A DNA stretch of 64,000 bases from an uncultured Acidobacteriia bacterium (GCA_903881085.1 CAIRSA010000577.1:52594-116593); one strand, 5' to 3'; positions 26,482-35,472 are shown, counted from the first letter of the stretch. Made by a program: numbers and translations. The notes: generated from the letters alone by a model not told the origin.

Positions 26482-28599
26482 TTATGCCAAACCAAAAATC
26501 GTCACCAGCTGGTCAATCGCCCAGATGCCCGGGAACGGCGCGATAATGCCGCCCAATCCGTACACCAGCAGATTCCGCCGCAACAAAGAAGCCGCGCTCA
26601 CCGGCCGGTACTTCACTCCGCGCAGCGCCAGCGGCACCAGCACAATGATGATCAGCGCATTGAAAATCACCGCCGAAAGAATCGCACTCTGCGCCGTATG
26701 CAATCCCATGATGTTCATCCGCGCCAGCGCCGGATATGTCACCATGAACATCGCCGGAATAATCGCGAAATACTTCGCTACATCGTTGGCAATGGAAAAC
26801 GTGGTCAACGCGCCGCGCGTGATCAGCAGTTGCTTGCCGATCGCAACCACTTCAATCAGCTTGGTCGGATTCGAATCCAGGTCCACCATATTGCCGGCTT
26901 CCTTGGCGGCCATGGTGCCTGTATTCATCGCCAGTCCGACATCGGCCTGGGCCAGTGCCGGCGCATCGTTCGTGCCATCGCCGGTCATGGCAACCAGGCG
27001 GCCTTCGGCCTGCTCTTTTTTGATGTAGTTCAGCTTGTCCGCCGGCGATGCCTGCGCCAGAAAATCATCCACGCCGGCCTCACCCGCAATCGCCGCGGCA
27101 GTCAACGGATTGTCGCCCGTAATCATCACCGTGCGAATACCCATCGCCCGAAGTTGCCCCAGGCGTTCCTTCATACCGCCCTTCACCACGTCCTTCAGAT
27201 TGATCACGCCCAGCGCCACAGGCCCATCGGCCACCGCCAGCGGAGTGCCGCCCTGGCGCGAGATCCGCTCGGCAAGTTGGATCAGGCTCGGCGGAACCGT
27301 TCCACCTTGCTCGCGAACGAACTGTGCCACCGATTCCGTTGCGCCCTTGCGCAAATGGCGGCCATCGATATCAACTCCGCTCATGCGCGTGTACGCCGAA
27401 AACGGAATGAACGTCGCTTCATGGCTCGCCACCTCGCGGCCGCGCAAGCCATACTTTTCCTTCGCCAGTACCACTACCGAACGGCCCTCAGGCGTCTCGT
27501 CGGCGAGGCTCGAAAGCTGCGCCGCATCGGCCAGAGCGGCCTCCGAAACACCTTCCACGGGCAGGAACTCCACCGCCTGACGGTTGCCGATCGTTATGGT
27601 GCCGGTCTTATCGAGCAGCAACGTATTCACGTCGCCCGACGCTTCCACCGCCTTACCGCTCATCGCCAGCACGTTATGCTGCATCACCCGGTCCATACCT
27701 GCGATTCCGATAGCCGAAAGCAATCCTCCGATGGTCGTGGGAATCAGGCACACCAGCAGCGCCACTAAAACAGCCACCGACGGCACAGCACCCGCACCGG
27801 CCGCGACAGCGCTGTAAGCCGCGAACGGCTGCAGCGTCACAACCGCCAGCAGAAAGATGAGCGTCAAACCGGCGATCAAAATATTCAAAGCGATCTCATT
27901 CGGTGTCTTCTGCCGCTCCGCGCCTTCCACAAGCGCAATCATGCGATCCAAGAACGTCTCGCCCGGATTTGAAGTGATGCGGATGTGAATCTGATCCGAC
28001 AGCACGCGCGTGCCCCCCGTGACAGCGCTGCGGTCCCCGCCCGATTCACGAATCACCGGTGCGCTCTCCCCCGTGATGACCGACTCGTCAACCGTGGCTA
28101 TGCCCTCAATCACCTCGCCGTCGCCAGGGATTATCTCTCCCGCATCCACCACCACCACATCCCCGCTCCGCAACTGGGAAGCAGGAACCTGGTCAAACTT
28201 CCCGTTCACCAAACGCTTGGCCAGCGAGTCGGTCTTGGTCTTGCGCAACGCATCGGCCTGCGCCTTACCTCGGGCTTCCGCCATCGCTTCGGCGAAGTTG
28301 GCAAACAGCACGGTGAACCACAGCCAAAGACTAATCTGCAGCGTGAACCCAACGCCCGCCGCACCGGCCGCGGCATCGCGAATAAGGAACACCGTTGTCA
28401 ACGCCGCGCCGGCCTCCACCACGAAGATCACCGGATTCTTCAACAACGCCATGGGATTCAACTTCACAAACGATTCCCAGGTCGCACGCCTGATGATCTC
28501 CGGATCGAACAGCGGGCGCGAGTGCGCCAGTTTCTTTGGCAGCATGTCTGTCGAATCGGAGGACATCTTCACAACTGGTTTCTCCATTACTTGCGGCAT
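26482..28599 (-). CDS. kdpB: K+-transporting P-type ATPase subunit B
   Basis: A 705-residue P-type ATPase. It has the phosphorylation motif DKTGTIT, the actuator motif TGES (in VITGESAPV), the hinge TGDGTNDAPALAQADVG, and the KdpB-specific LIPTTIGGLLSAIGIAGMDR helix. All catalytic residues are present. KdpB hydrolyses ATP to drive high-affinity K+ uptake through KdpA in the inner membrane. It starts two bases after the kdpA stop. Confidence 0.98.
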   Translation of the reverse strand: MPQVMEKPVVKMSSDSTDMLPKKLAHSRPLFDPEIIRRATWESFVKLNPMALLKNPVIFVVEAGAALTTVFLIRDAAAGAAGVGFTLQISLWLWFTVLFANFAEAMAEARGKAQADALRKTKTDSLAKRLVNGKFDQVPASQLRSGDVVVVDAGEIIPGDGEVIEGIATVDESVITGESAPVIRESGGDRSAVTGGTRVLSDQIHIRITSNPGETFLDRMIALVEGAERQKTPNEIALNILIAGLTLIFLLAVVTLQPFAAYSAVAAGAGAVPSVAVLVALLVCLIPTTIGGLLSAIGIAGMDRVMQHNVLAMSGKAVEASGDVNTLLLDKTGTITIGNRQAVEFLPVEGVSEAALADAAQLSSLADETPEGRSVVVLAKEKYGLRGREVASHEATFIPFSAYTRMSGVDIDGRHLRKGATESVAQFVREQGGTVPPSLIQLAERISRQGGTPLAVADGPVALGVINLKDVVKGGMKERLGQLRAMGIRTVMITGDNPLTAAAIAGEAGVDDFLAQASPADKLNYIKKEQAEGRLVAMTGDGTNDAPALAQADVGLAMNTGTMAAKEAGNMVDLDSNPTKLIEVVAIGKQLLITRGALTTFSIANDVAKYFAIIPAMFMVTYPALARMNIMGLHTAQSAILSAVIFNALIIIVLVPLALRGVKYRPVSAASLLRRNLLVYGLGGIIAPFPGIWAIDQLVTIFGLA

Positions 28600-28601
28600 G
28601 A

Positions 28602-30386
28602 TTAAAAAAGTCTCCCCTCGTGCATCAGGAAATGCTCAACAATCGGACTCAGCGAAAGCGCCGGGAAAAAGGTCAGCGCGCCCAGAATAATCACCGTGCC
28701 CGCCAACAATCCAACGAACAACGGCCCGTGCGTGGGCAACGTGCCCGCCGTGGTTGGAATCTTCTTCTTCGCCGCTAGGCTGCCGGCCACTGCCAGCATC
28801 GGAATGACGATCAAAAACCGCCCCACCAGCATCGCCAAGCCGATCGTCATGTTGTACCAAGGCGTATTCGCATTCAACCCGGCAAATGCGCTGCCGTTAT
28901 TCGCAGCACCGCTGGTGTATGCGTAGAGGATCTCGCCGAACCCGCGCGGACCGGCGTTGGTAAGATTCGCAATGGCCGGTCCATTGTTCCAATAGTTGTC
29001 TTTCGGGAACGAAATCGCCGAACTCATGCCGCTGAACACCAGAATCGCTGCCGATGTGGCGATCAATGCTAGCATCGCCATCTTCACCTCTTTGCCTTCG
29101 ATCTTCTTGCCCAGATATTCCGGCGTACGACCCACCATCAATCCGGCGATGAACACGGCAAGAATGGCGAACAGCAGCATGCCATACAGCCCCGCGCCAG
29201 TACCTCCGAAGATCACCTCACCCACTTGCATATTGAACAGTGCGACCAAGCCCGCCAGCGGCGTCAGGCTGCCATGGGCGGCATTCACCGCGCCGCAACT
29301 GGCCGCTGTTGTAATGGTCGAAAACAGGGAAGAGGCCGCGATGCCAAAGCGAACTTCCTTGCCTTCCATGTTGCCGCCCGGCTGCGTCTCGGTCGGCTCC
29401 AGCGCCACGCCAAACTTCGCCAAGACCGGATTTCCGGCCTGTTCCGACCCATAGTGAACAAACACGCCCGCCATGAACAGCAGCGCCATGGTTGCAAACA
29501 CAGCCCAGCCCTGCCGCGTATCCCCCACCATTTTCCCGAACATAAAGGTGAGTCCAGCCGGAATCAGGAAGATCAAAATCATCTGCAGCAGGTTGCTGGC
29601 AGGCGTCGGATTCTCAAACGGATGCGCGGAGTTCGCATTGAAGAAGCCGCCACCGTTGGTGCCCAGCATCTTGATCGCTTCCTGCGACGCCACCGGCCCC
29701 TGTGCGATGGTCTGCGTTTTGCCTTCAACCGTCGAAGCCACTGTGTAGCTATCGAAATTCTGCACTACGCCCATCGAACACATCAGCAATGCCGCTGCAA
29801 TCGAAATGGGCAGTAAAACATAGATGATCGCGCGAATCATATCGACCCAGAAGTTGCCGATGTTATTCGCCTGCTGCCGTGCAAAGCCGCGTATCAGCGC
29901 CACAGCGATCGCCATGCCCGCGGCCGCCGACGTGAAGTTGTGCATCGTCAAGCCAACCATTTGCACCAAGTAACTCAAGGTCGATTCGCCCGAGTAACTC
30001 TGCCAGTTCGTATTGGTGACGAAGCTCACTGCGGTATTGAAAGCCAGGTCAGGCGTCATCGCCGTAGCCCCGCCCGGCGCATGCGCGGTGCCAAATCCCA
30101 TCGGGTTAAACGGCAGCACACCTTGCAGTCTCTGAATCACATACAACAACGCAAAGCTGACAAAGCTGAACGCCAGCAGGCTGCCGGCATACTGCGTCCA
30201 GCGCTGCTCAGCCGTTTCGTTGATGCCGCCGACCCAATAACAAAAGCGTTCCACGGGCCGCAGCACCGGGTGCAGAAAGGTGCGCTCACCGTTAAACACG
30301 CGCGCCATGAAGGCGCCCATCGGTTTCGCCAGGGCAGTAATCACCGCCATAAACACTACAATTTGAAGTACGCCAAAGGGAGTCAT
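28602..30386 (-). CDS. kdpA: K+-transporting ATPase subunit A (K+-binding, translocating)
   Basis: A 594-residue membrane protein of the superfamily of K+ transporters. The four selectivity-filter loops include NTNWQSYSGE, GTNGGGFFNANSAHPFENP and AASCGAVNAAHGS, and the C-terminal NNGSAFAG loop is intact. It binds and conducts K+ in the KdpFABC complex. It begins five bases after the kdpF stop codon. Confidence 0.98.
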   Translation of the reverse strand: MTPFGVLQIVVFMAVITALAKPMGAFMARVFNGERTFLHPVLRPVERFCYWVGGINETAEQRWTQYAGSLLAFSFVSFALLYVIQRLQGVLPFNPMGFGTAHAPGGATAMTPDLAFNTAVSFVTNTNWQSYSGESTLSYLVQMVGLTMHNFTSAAAGMAIAVALIRGFARQQANNIGNFWVDMIRAIIYVLLPISIAAALLMCSMGVVQNFDSYTVASTVEGKTQTIAQGPVASQEAIKMLGTNGGGFFNANSAHPFENPTPASNLLQMILIFLIPAGLTFMFGKMVGDTRQGWAVFATMALLFMAGVFVHYGSEQAGNPVLAKFGVALEPTETQPGGNMEGKEVRFGIAASSLFSTITTAASCGAVNAAHGSLTPLAGLVALFNMQVGEVIFGGTGAGLYGMLLFAILAVFIAGLMVGRTPEYLGKKIEGKEVKMAMLALIATSAAILVFSGMSSAISFPKDNYWNNGPAIANLTNAGPRGFGEILYAYTSGAANNGSAFAGLNANTPWYNMTIGLAMLVGRFLIVIPMLAVAGSLAAKKKIPTTAGTLPTHGPLFVGLLAGTVIILGALTFFPALSLSPIVEHFLMHEGRLF

Positions 30387-30391
30387 AGTGG

Positions 30392-30475
30392 TTAGAACTT
30401 TTCCGGTCTCAACAACGCATACACCAGATAAACAAACAACATCACGGCAGCCGCGCCCGCAATCAGGTAATCCAT
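30392..30475 (-). CDS. kdpF: K+-transporting ATPase subunit F (27 residues)
   Basis: Too short for most gene finders. The peptide is MDYLIAGAAAVMLFVYLVYA followed by LLRPEKF: a single hydrophobic helix, then the L-x-x-x-E-K/A-F terminus typical of KdpF. KdpF stabilises the KdpABC complex in the membrane. The ATG overlaps the stop of the preceding 27-residue gene by one base (TGATG), and kdpA follows after five bases. Position, length and terminus together make the call firm. Confidence 0.93.
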   Translation of the reverse strand: MDYLIAGAAAVMLFVYLVYALLRPEKF

Positions 30476-30558
30476 CAGAGTCTTTCGCATCCTTTCGTCA
30501 GCAACCAGCAAGCCGCAAAAAACGCGGCGCCCACGGCGACATAAAACAGATCAAGCAT
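30475..30558 (-). CDS. 27-residue membrane peptide at the head of kdpFABC
   Basis: Peptide MLDLFYVAVGAAFFAACWLL then TKGCERL, preceded by TAAGGAGA, a strong ribosome binding site. It has one membrane helix and a C-terminal CERL. From memory, similar unnamed peptides ending in C-(E/D)-R-(L/I) occur just upstream of kdpF in other bacteria. It has the same length as KdpF and is translationally coupled to it (TGATG). It may be another small subunit or an assembly factor (inference). No function has been assigned. Confidence 0.75.
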   Translation of the reverse strand: MLDLFYVAVGAAFFAACWLLTKGCERL

Positions 30559-30567
30559 TTTTTCTCC

Positions 30568-31011
30568 TTAAGCTTGGCGGGGCGACAGTACCGTGTGCCC
30601 CATACGGATCAGCGCTTTCGAAAGCCTTGCTTCACGCCGGTTCCACCAGTGCTTTGGCGGCCCCAGCAGCACGATCGAAACCGGATGAAGCGCGCAGCAC
30701 AAAGCGTCGGCCTCTTCACGGCAGTTCAGCACATCGATGCGCTGCACCTCGGGAAAGTCCTCCGCCAGACGCGCAACTGCACGCTCCGTAAAACTGGCCG
30801 AAACCGGAGGAGTGTTCAATGCCAGTGGGAAGGGAACAACTCGCAGCGCAATCAATCGAATGCGACTGTATAGCCCATTGCCAAGGCTTGCCGCCATCCG
30901 CAACGCGGAAGCGGTCCCCTTCGCATGGGTGTGTAACACTACAATTTCGCGATCGCTGCCGTTGCCGATCCCTGCTTTAACAGGTTGAATCGAGCTTTGT
31001 AACTTACGCAT
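30568..31011 (-). CDS. conserved kdp-linked small protein, USP-like fold suspected
   Basis: A 147-residue soluble protein. Strand-helix alternation (REIVVLHTHAKGTASALRMA, then LIALRVVPFPLALNTPPV, then VSIVLLGPPKHWW) resembles half of a universal stress protein, and the motif REARLSKALIRMGHTVL closes it. No ATP-binding G-x2-G-x9-G signature of ATP-binding USPs is seen. It lies between kdpE and the small membrane peptide, so it probably modulates Kdp regulation or assembly. I do not know a named family for it. Confidence 0.7.
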   Translation of the reverse strand: MRKLQSSIQPVKAGIGNGSDREIVVLHTHAKGTASALRMAASLGNGLYSRIRLIALRVVPFPLALNTPPVSASFTERAVARLAEDFPEVQRIDVLNCREEADALCCALHPVSIVLLGPPKHWWNRREARLSKALIRMGHTVLSPRQA

Positions 31012-31067
31012 TTCCGTTCTCCAGTATCAGAGTAGGCGGAAAGCCATAAGGAAGGCATAAGGACGCG

Positions 31068-31760
31068 CTAAGGATTTCGTAAGAAGCGATAACCGACCCA
31101 CGGTTCGGTCAGCAGAAACTTCGGATGAGAAGGATCCAGCTCGATCTTCTTGCGCAATTGATTGATGAAAACACGCAGGTATTCCACCTGATCTCCGTAA
31201 TCGGGCCCCCACACCGCCTGCAGCAGTTTCACATGGGGAATGGGCAAATCGGGGTTAGAGATCAGATAATGCAACAGATCGAATTCCTTGGGAGTCAGGC
31301 GGATCTCCTTGCCTCGCACCACCACGCGCCGCGCCGCCAGGTGCACTTCCAAGCCTTCCAGCAGAATCGAATCCGGGCTCGCCTCGGCCGAAGTCGGCAG
31401 CCGCCGCAGCGCGGCACGGATGCGCGCCAGCAGTTCCGGCGTACTGAAAGGCTTACTGACATAATCGTCCGCGCCCGCATCGAGCGCGTGCACTTTATCC
31501 TGCTCCGTATTGCGCACGGACAGCATGATGATGGCTGCCTCTGAAGTGGCGCGGATCTGGCGGCACGTCTCCAGACCACCCATACCTGGCATATTCACAT
31601 CCAAAAGGATCAGATCGAAGCGGTCTTCACGGATGCGCTCCAGCGCGTCCTCGCCGTTGCGCGCGTCGAACACTTCATAGCCTTGCGCGGTCAAAGTGGT
31701 GCGCAGCACGCGGCGTATCTGCGGCTCATCGTCAACCACCAGAATCTTTCCCGAACTCAT
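31068..31760 (-). CDS. kdpE: response regulator, KdpE-like (OmpR/PhoB class)
   Basis: I take the ATG at 31760 (230 residues), overlapping the kinase stop as ATGA. A 13-residue upstream extension is possible but unsupported. The receiver domain has D10/D11, phospho-acceptor D54 (LILLDVNMPGM) and the conserved Lys in YVSKPF. The C-terminal winged helix contains RLTPKEFDLLHYLISNPDL and YLRVFINQLRKKIE. It activates kdpFABC when K+ is limiting. The regulatory genes precede the structural genes here, the reverse of the E. coli order. Confidence 0.95.
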   Translation of the reverse strand: MSSGKILVVDDEPQIRRVLRTTLTAQGYEVFDARNGEDALERIREDRFDLILLDVNMPGMGGLETCRQIRATSEAAIIMLSVRNTEQDKVHALDAGADDYVSKPFSTPELLARIRAALRRLPTSAEASPDSILLEGLEVHLAARRVVVRGKEIRLTPKEFDLLHYLISNPDLPIPHVKLLQAVWGPDYGDQVEYLRVFINQLRKKIELDPSHPKFLLTEPWVGYRFLRNP

Positions 31761-33199
31761 TCCACACCCTCCATCCCAGTGACGGGAATTGCCGCACAAA
31801 ACTCAGCACCCCGGGCGCGGCCCGGCTCAGCCCACAAATCCCCGCCGTGCATGCGCATGATCTCGCGTGCAATGTGCAGCCCCAACCCGCTGCCTGATGT
31901 CTTCTGGCGCGAACTCTGCATGCGATAATACTTATCGAAGATGCGCTCCAGCTCTTTCTCTGGAATCCCCTGCCCTTGATTGGAAACGCGCACCAGCAAC
32001 CGATCATTTTCCATAGCCGCATGGACCCGCACCGGCGAACCATCGGGCGAATACTTGAATGCATTCTCCAACAACTGTCGCAATGCCAGTGAAATCAGTT
32101 CCGGATCCACCTCAAGGTGAGGCAGCGGTGGGTCCAACTGCAACGCAAGCTCGCGGCCCTCGGCTCGCGGCGAGCACTCCGCCAACAGTTCGGCCAGTAG
32201 TTGCCGCGAATCCACCGGACGTTTCTCCAACCGCACCTTGCCGGCATCGATCTGCGACATCCGCACCGCGTCCGTCACCAGCACGCTCAGCCGGTCCGCC
32301 TCTTCATCGATGATCGTAGTCAGTTCACGCGTCTGCGCGTCCAGCCCGTTATCGCTGGAAAGAATTGATGTGGAAGCCGCTTTGATCGACGTCAGCGGCG
32401 TTTTGAATTCATGCGCAATCGCATCGAGCAGGGTCGACTTGAACTCCTCCCGCTGCCTTGCCATCTCCGCCCGCTGCGCCAACTCGCCGCTGCGAACGCG
32501 CTCCAGCGCAATCGCCAAAAGGTTCAACAGCGCCTGTAAAGCACCGTCAGACAGCGCTTGCCCGCGCATCGCCAGGCTGCCGATCGGGCGTCCGCCAAGA
32601 TTGATCACACCGACCGTAAGCATCGACTCAGGATCGAACTTGCGGTCATTCAACGTAACAGCCTGCCGTAGTTTGTCCTCAATGCCTGCAACCTCCTCAG
32701 CGCCTCCTTTGAAAAATTCGTTCGTGGTGGAATCATACAGCGCCACGGCATTGCAGTCGAAGATCTGGGCCAGATGTTGCACCAGCCCGGGCACCACTGG
32801 TGAACCGGATTCGCTTAGCAGAATAGACCGGCTCAAAGCGTAAAGCTGCTCCGTTTCGCGCTGCCGGTTCAGCAAATCCAGGGTCTGTCCGCGCAGCCGT
32901 TCCGAAAGATGGCTCGCCACAAGCGATGTTGCCAGAAACGTGAACAGAGCCACCCAGTTCTGCGGATCGGCAATCGTGAACTGGCCAATCGGAGGCAGAA
33001 AGAAATAATTAAAACTCAGCATGGCCGCCACCGAAACAACCGCCGCGTGCCAGAAACCCCAAGCCGTAGCGATCACCAGCGCCGCCAGCAGATACAGGAA
33101 ACCCGCCGTAGTCGCGTTCACATGGAACACCAGATGACACCCAGCCGTCACACAGCCAACCGCCACCAACGAACCCGCAATGCGCAATAGTCCAATCAT
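31757..33199 (-). CDS. KdpD-type histidine kinase lacking the N-terminal KdpD/USP region
   Basis: I take the ATG at 33199 (480 residues). The frame upstream of it reads through an intergenic hairpin repeat. It has a DUF4118 membrane domain (residues 1-100, with FNYFFLPPIGQFTIADPQNW as in KdpD), a GAF-like region (about 115-235), a HisKA box IAHEFKTPLTSIKAA (His263), and HATPase N (LRQLLENAFKYSP) and G boxes (GSGLGLHIAREI). Compared with KdpD of about 900 residues, the entire N-terminal sensor half is missing. That half exists as two separate genes at 23.8-25.9 kb. It is the first gene of the operon. Confidence 0.92.
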   Translation of the reverse strand: MIGLLRIAGSLVAVGCVTAGCHLVFHVNATTAGFLYLLAALVIATAWGFWHAAVVSVAAMLSFNYFFLPPIGQFTIADPQNWVALFTFLATSLVASHLSERLRGQTLDLLNRQRETEQLYALSRSILLSESGSPVVPGLVQHLAQIFDCNAVALYDSTTNEFFKGGAEEVAGIEDKLRQAVTLNDRKFDPESMLTVGVINLGGRPIGSLAMRGQALSDGALQALLNLLAIALERVRSGELAQRAEMARQREEFKSTLLDAIAHEFKTPLTSIKAASTSILSSDNGLDAQTRELTTIIDEEADRLSVLVTDAVRMSQIDAGKVRLEKRPVDSRQLLAELLAECSPRAEGRELALQLDPPLPHLEVDPELISLALRQLLENAFKYSPDGSPVRVHAAMENDRLLVRVSNQGQGIPEKELERIFDKYYRMQSSRQKTSGSGLGLHIAREIMRMHGGDLWAEPGRARGAEFCAAIPVTGMEGVE

Positions 33200-33204
33200 C
33201 TTAG

Positions 33205-33246
33205 TAGGGCAGAGTGGTACTCTGCGGCCGAGTGTCACTCGGCCCA
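33205..33246. repeat. double-hairpin intergenic repeat, family C (copy 1)
   Basis: Two adjacent hairpins: GGCAGAGTGGTACTCTGC, then GGCCGAGTGTCACTCGGCC. The same two-hairpin design recurs at 45513-45571 and, in inverted order, at 52173-52213. It lies between the HpcH-like gene and the kdp operon, where it could terminate incoming transcription. Confidence 0.8.
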
Positions 33247-33250
33247 AACA

Positions 33251-34465
33251 CTAACTCACTTTTCCCAACCATCTACCCCCCATCAGCGCCTGAAACGAGG
33301 CCCCACGCAACCCCTCCGCCGAAATACCCGACGCATCAACCGCCTCCGCCTCACTAACCGCCCCGCAGTTCATCGCCCGAATAAAGAAGTTCAACAACCC
33401 CTGCCCGGTAGCCGCGTCGTCAAAGACCTCCCCACTGCGCGTAGCCTGGGCCGCCGCTGCCATGAACTTCCGCAACCGCGTCCCGGCCGCCTCCAGCCCC
33501 TCGCCAAAAAACGAGTACGTCGCCGCGTAACGCACCGGCAACTGCGCCGGATGCAGATCCCACCCCTGATAGAACCCGCCACTCAGCGCAAGCCGGATAT
33601 GCTTGTAGTGCAACCGCCACGCCCGCACAACCACATCGGGCTCACCCACCGGCAGAATGTTCGTAGCACCATCAGCCACAAAGACGTCCGTTCCACCAAA
33701 CGATTCCTGCATACGGTTGCGCGCGTAGTCGCACGAAGGATGCAACAGATCCTGATGCGCCGAAACAATCCCAATCGACGCCGTGTAATCGTAAGCGCCG
33801 AAGTGCGCCGCCCTGCAGCGCCCACGCGCGGCGTCGGCCAGGCGCGCCCCATCCAGCGACTGCGGAGTCTCAATCATCAGCTCAATACCCGCATCCACCC
33901 CCATCTCATCCAGCGCGTCGGCCAGCGCGGCCACCTGCACGGCGCTGGTGATCTTCGGCAGCGTGACCACAAAGCCAGCCGGCACCTTGCCGTCGCACGT
34001 CGAAAGGAATAGTTCCAGCGTACGCAGCGCCCGGCGATGCGATTCTGGCGTCAATGCCTTGATGCGAATGCCAAGAAACGGCGGCAGCAAACTCGCCGCC
34101 ATCCCCTCCATCATTTGGCCGGCGGCCCGCACCGCCTGCGCGTCCTCTTCCGCATCGGAGCGGGACCCAAAACCGTCTTCGAAGTCGATGCGGTAATCTT
34201 CCACCGGCTCACGCCGCAGCTTCTCCATCACACGCTCATAGATCGCCGCAGGGAACAGATCAGCCGCCGCGGCCGCATGCGTTTCCAGCGTGCGAATAGC
34301 AATATCGCCCAGCTTGCGCGCCGACCCGGCCTGAAACAGGTGCGCCCCGCCATAAACGACATGCACCGGTTGGCGGCGGAAATTGGAATTGCTGGGCGCG
34401 CAAGCCGAAACAAGAGAAGAGGAAATCCGTTCCACGGATTCAGCGGAGAGCGAAGGTCGGGGCAC
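33251..34465 (-). CDS. HpcH/HpaI-aldolase/citrate-lyase-like protein (DUF6986-like)
   Basis: A 404-residue protein of the PEP/pyruvate TIM-barrel superfamily. DYRIDFEDGFGSR supplies acidic metal ligands, FLGIRIKALTPESHRRALRT the substrate Arg, and GIELMIETPQSL and HFGAYDYTASIGI match citrate-lyase beta and malyl-CoA lyase blocks. It likely forms or cleaves a C-C bond in a small carboxylate. The substrate is not known. It is separate from the kdp operon. Confidence 0.8.
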   Translation of the reverse strand: MPRPSLSAESVERISSSLVSACAPSNSNFRRQPVHVVYGGAHLFQAGSARKLGDIAIRTLETHAAAAADLFPAAIYERVMEKLRREPVEDYRIDFEDGFGSRSDAEEDAQAVRAAGQMMEGMAASLLPPFLGIRIKALTPESHRRALRTLELFLSTCDGKVPAGFVVTLPKITSAVQVAALADALDEMGVDAGIELMIETPQSLDGARLADAARGRCRAAHFGAYDYTASIGIVSAHQDLLHPSCDYARNRMQESFGGTDVFVADGATNILPVGEPDVVVRAWRLHYKHIRLALSGGFYQGWDLHPAQLPVRYAATYSFFGEGLEAAGTRLRKFMAAAAQATRSGEVFDDAATGQGLLNFFIRAMNCGAVSEAEAVDASGISAEGLRGASFQALMGGRWLGKVS

Positions 34466-34518
34466 AGTTCCGATTCTAGCGCGATTGATGCGCCGGACAG
34501 AACCGCATCGATTTCCGC

Positions 34519-35472
34519 ATGCCGGAGTGCCTCTCCGTGTTAAAATCAGACCGCGTGCCAGTCATTTCGAAGCAGAGCTGGGCGAGGGACGAGATCCTTC
34601 GCGTACTCAATATTACGGAGAGGCAGCTCCGAAGTTGGGAGAAGCACGACCTCATTCCCAAACTGAAAACCTACGCCTTTGGCGAGATGGTAGCCCTGCG
34701 CACCTTGGCCAAGATGCGCGAAGGCCGGGTGCCCCCAGACCGCATTCGCAAGTCCGTTGCCTCGCTCCGTACCAAGCTCAAGGGCGTCAGCAACCCTCTC
34801 ACCGACCTGAAGGTTTTCGTCGACGGCAAGCGCATCGCCGTGCAGTTGGGCGGGCAAAAGATGGATTCCATGTCGGGCCAGTTGCTGCTCGACTTCGACG
34901 CCGCCGAGATCAAGCGCCTGCTATCCTTCCCGCAGGAAAACAAGGCCGCCCAAACCGCCCAAAAGACGCAGGCACGCCGCGCCGAAGGCGAGCAGTGGTT
35001 TCAAAAAGGCTTGCACCTCGAACAGGAAGGCGCATCAAATAACGAAGTGATCGCTGCATACAAAAAGGCCATCGAACTCGACCCTGCCTCAGCCGGCGCC
35101 CACGTCAACCTCGGAACCATCTACTTCCATGCGCGCGACTGGTCCAAGGCGGAAAAGTCCTACCGCGCGGCGGTGGAGGCCGATCCCAAGTACGCACTGG
35201 CGCACTTCAATCTGGGCAACCTCTACGACGAGCGCAACGACCGCGTGCAGGCACTCTTTCACTACGAAGAGTCCCTGCGCCTGCGCAACAATTACGCCGA
35301 CGCGCACTACAATCTGGCCCTGCTGCATCAATCCGAAGGCAGCGTCATGAAAGCAGTGATGCACTGGAAGACATACCTGAAACTCGACCCGTCCAGCACC
35401 TGGTCGGCCATCGCCAAACGCGAACTCGAAAAACTCCGCCGCGCCACCGTGCTCGAAGGCTCCCGGCGCTAA
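34519..35472 (+). CDS. MerR-type DNA-binding domain fused to TPR repeats
   Basis: A 317-residue protein. Residues 20-90 form a MerR-like winged helix (ILRVLNITERQLRSWEKHDL with a following recognition wing). A linker of about 60 residues leads to at least four TPR units (about 155-300) with the canonical pattern, for example AHVNLGTIYFHARDWSKAEK and AHFNLGNLYDERNDRVQAL. A GTG at 34555 is an alternative start and would remove 12 residues with no known match. The fusion suggests transcription control through protein-protein contact, not a small ligand. Targets are unknown. Confidence 0.83.
   Translation: MPECLSVLKSDRVPVISKQSWARDEILRVLNITERQLRSWEKHDLIPKLKTYAFGEMVALRTLAKMREGRVPPDRIRKSVASLRTKLKGVSNPLTDLKVFVDGKRIAVQLGGQKMDSMSGQLLLDFDAAEIKRLLSFPQENKAAQTAQKTQARRAEGEQWFQKGLHLEQEGASNNEVIAAYKKAIELDPASAGAHVNLGTIYFHARDWSKAEKSYRAAVEADPKYALAHFNLGNLYDERNDRVQALFHYEESLRLRNNYADAHYNLALLHQSEGSVMKAVMHWKTYLKLDPSSTWSAIAKRELEKLRRATVLEGSRR

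Noticed and set aside
33200..33247. N-terminal extension of the KdpD-like kinase
   Set aside because: The extra 16 residues are translated from the family C hairpin repeat, so the ATG at 33199 is preferred.
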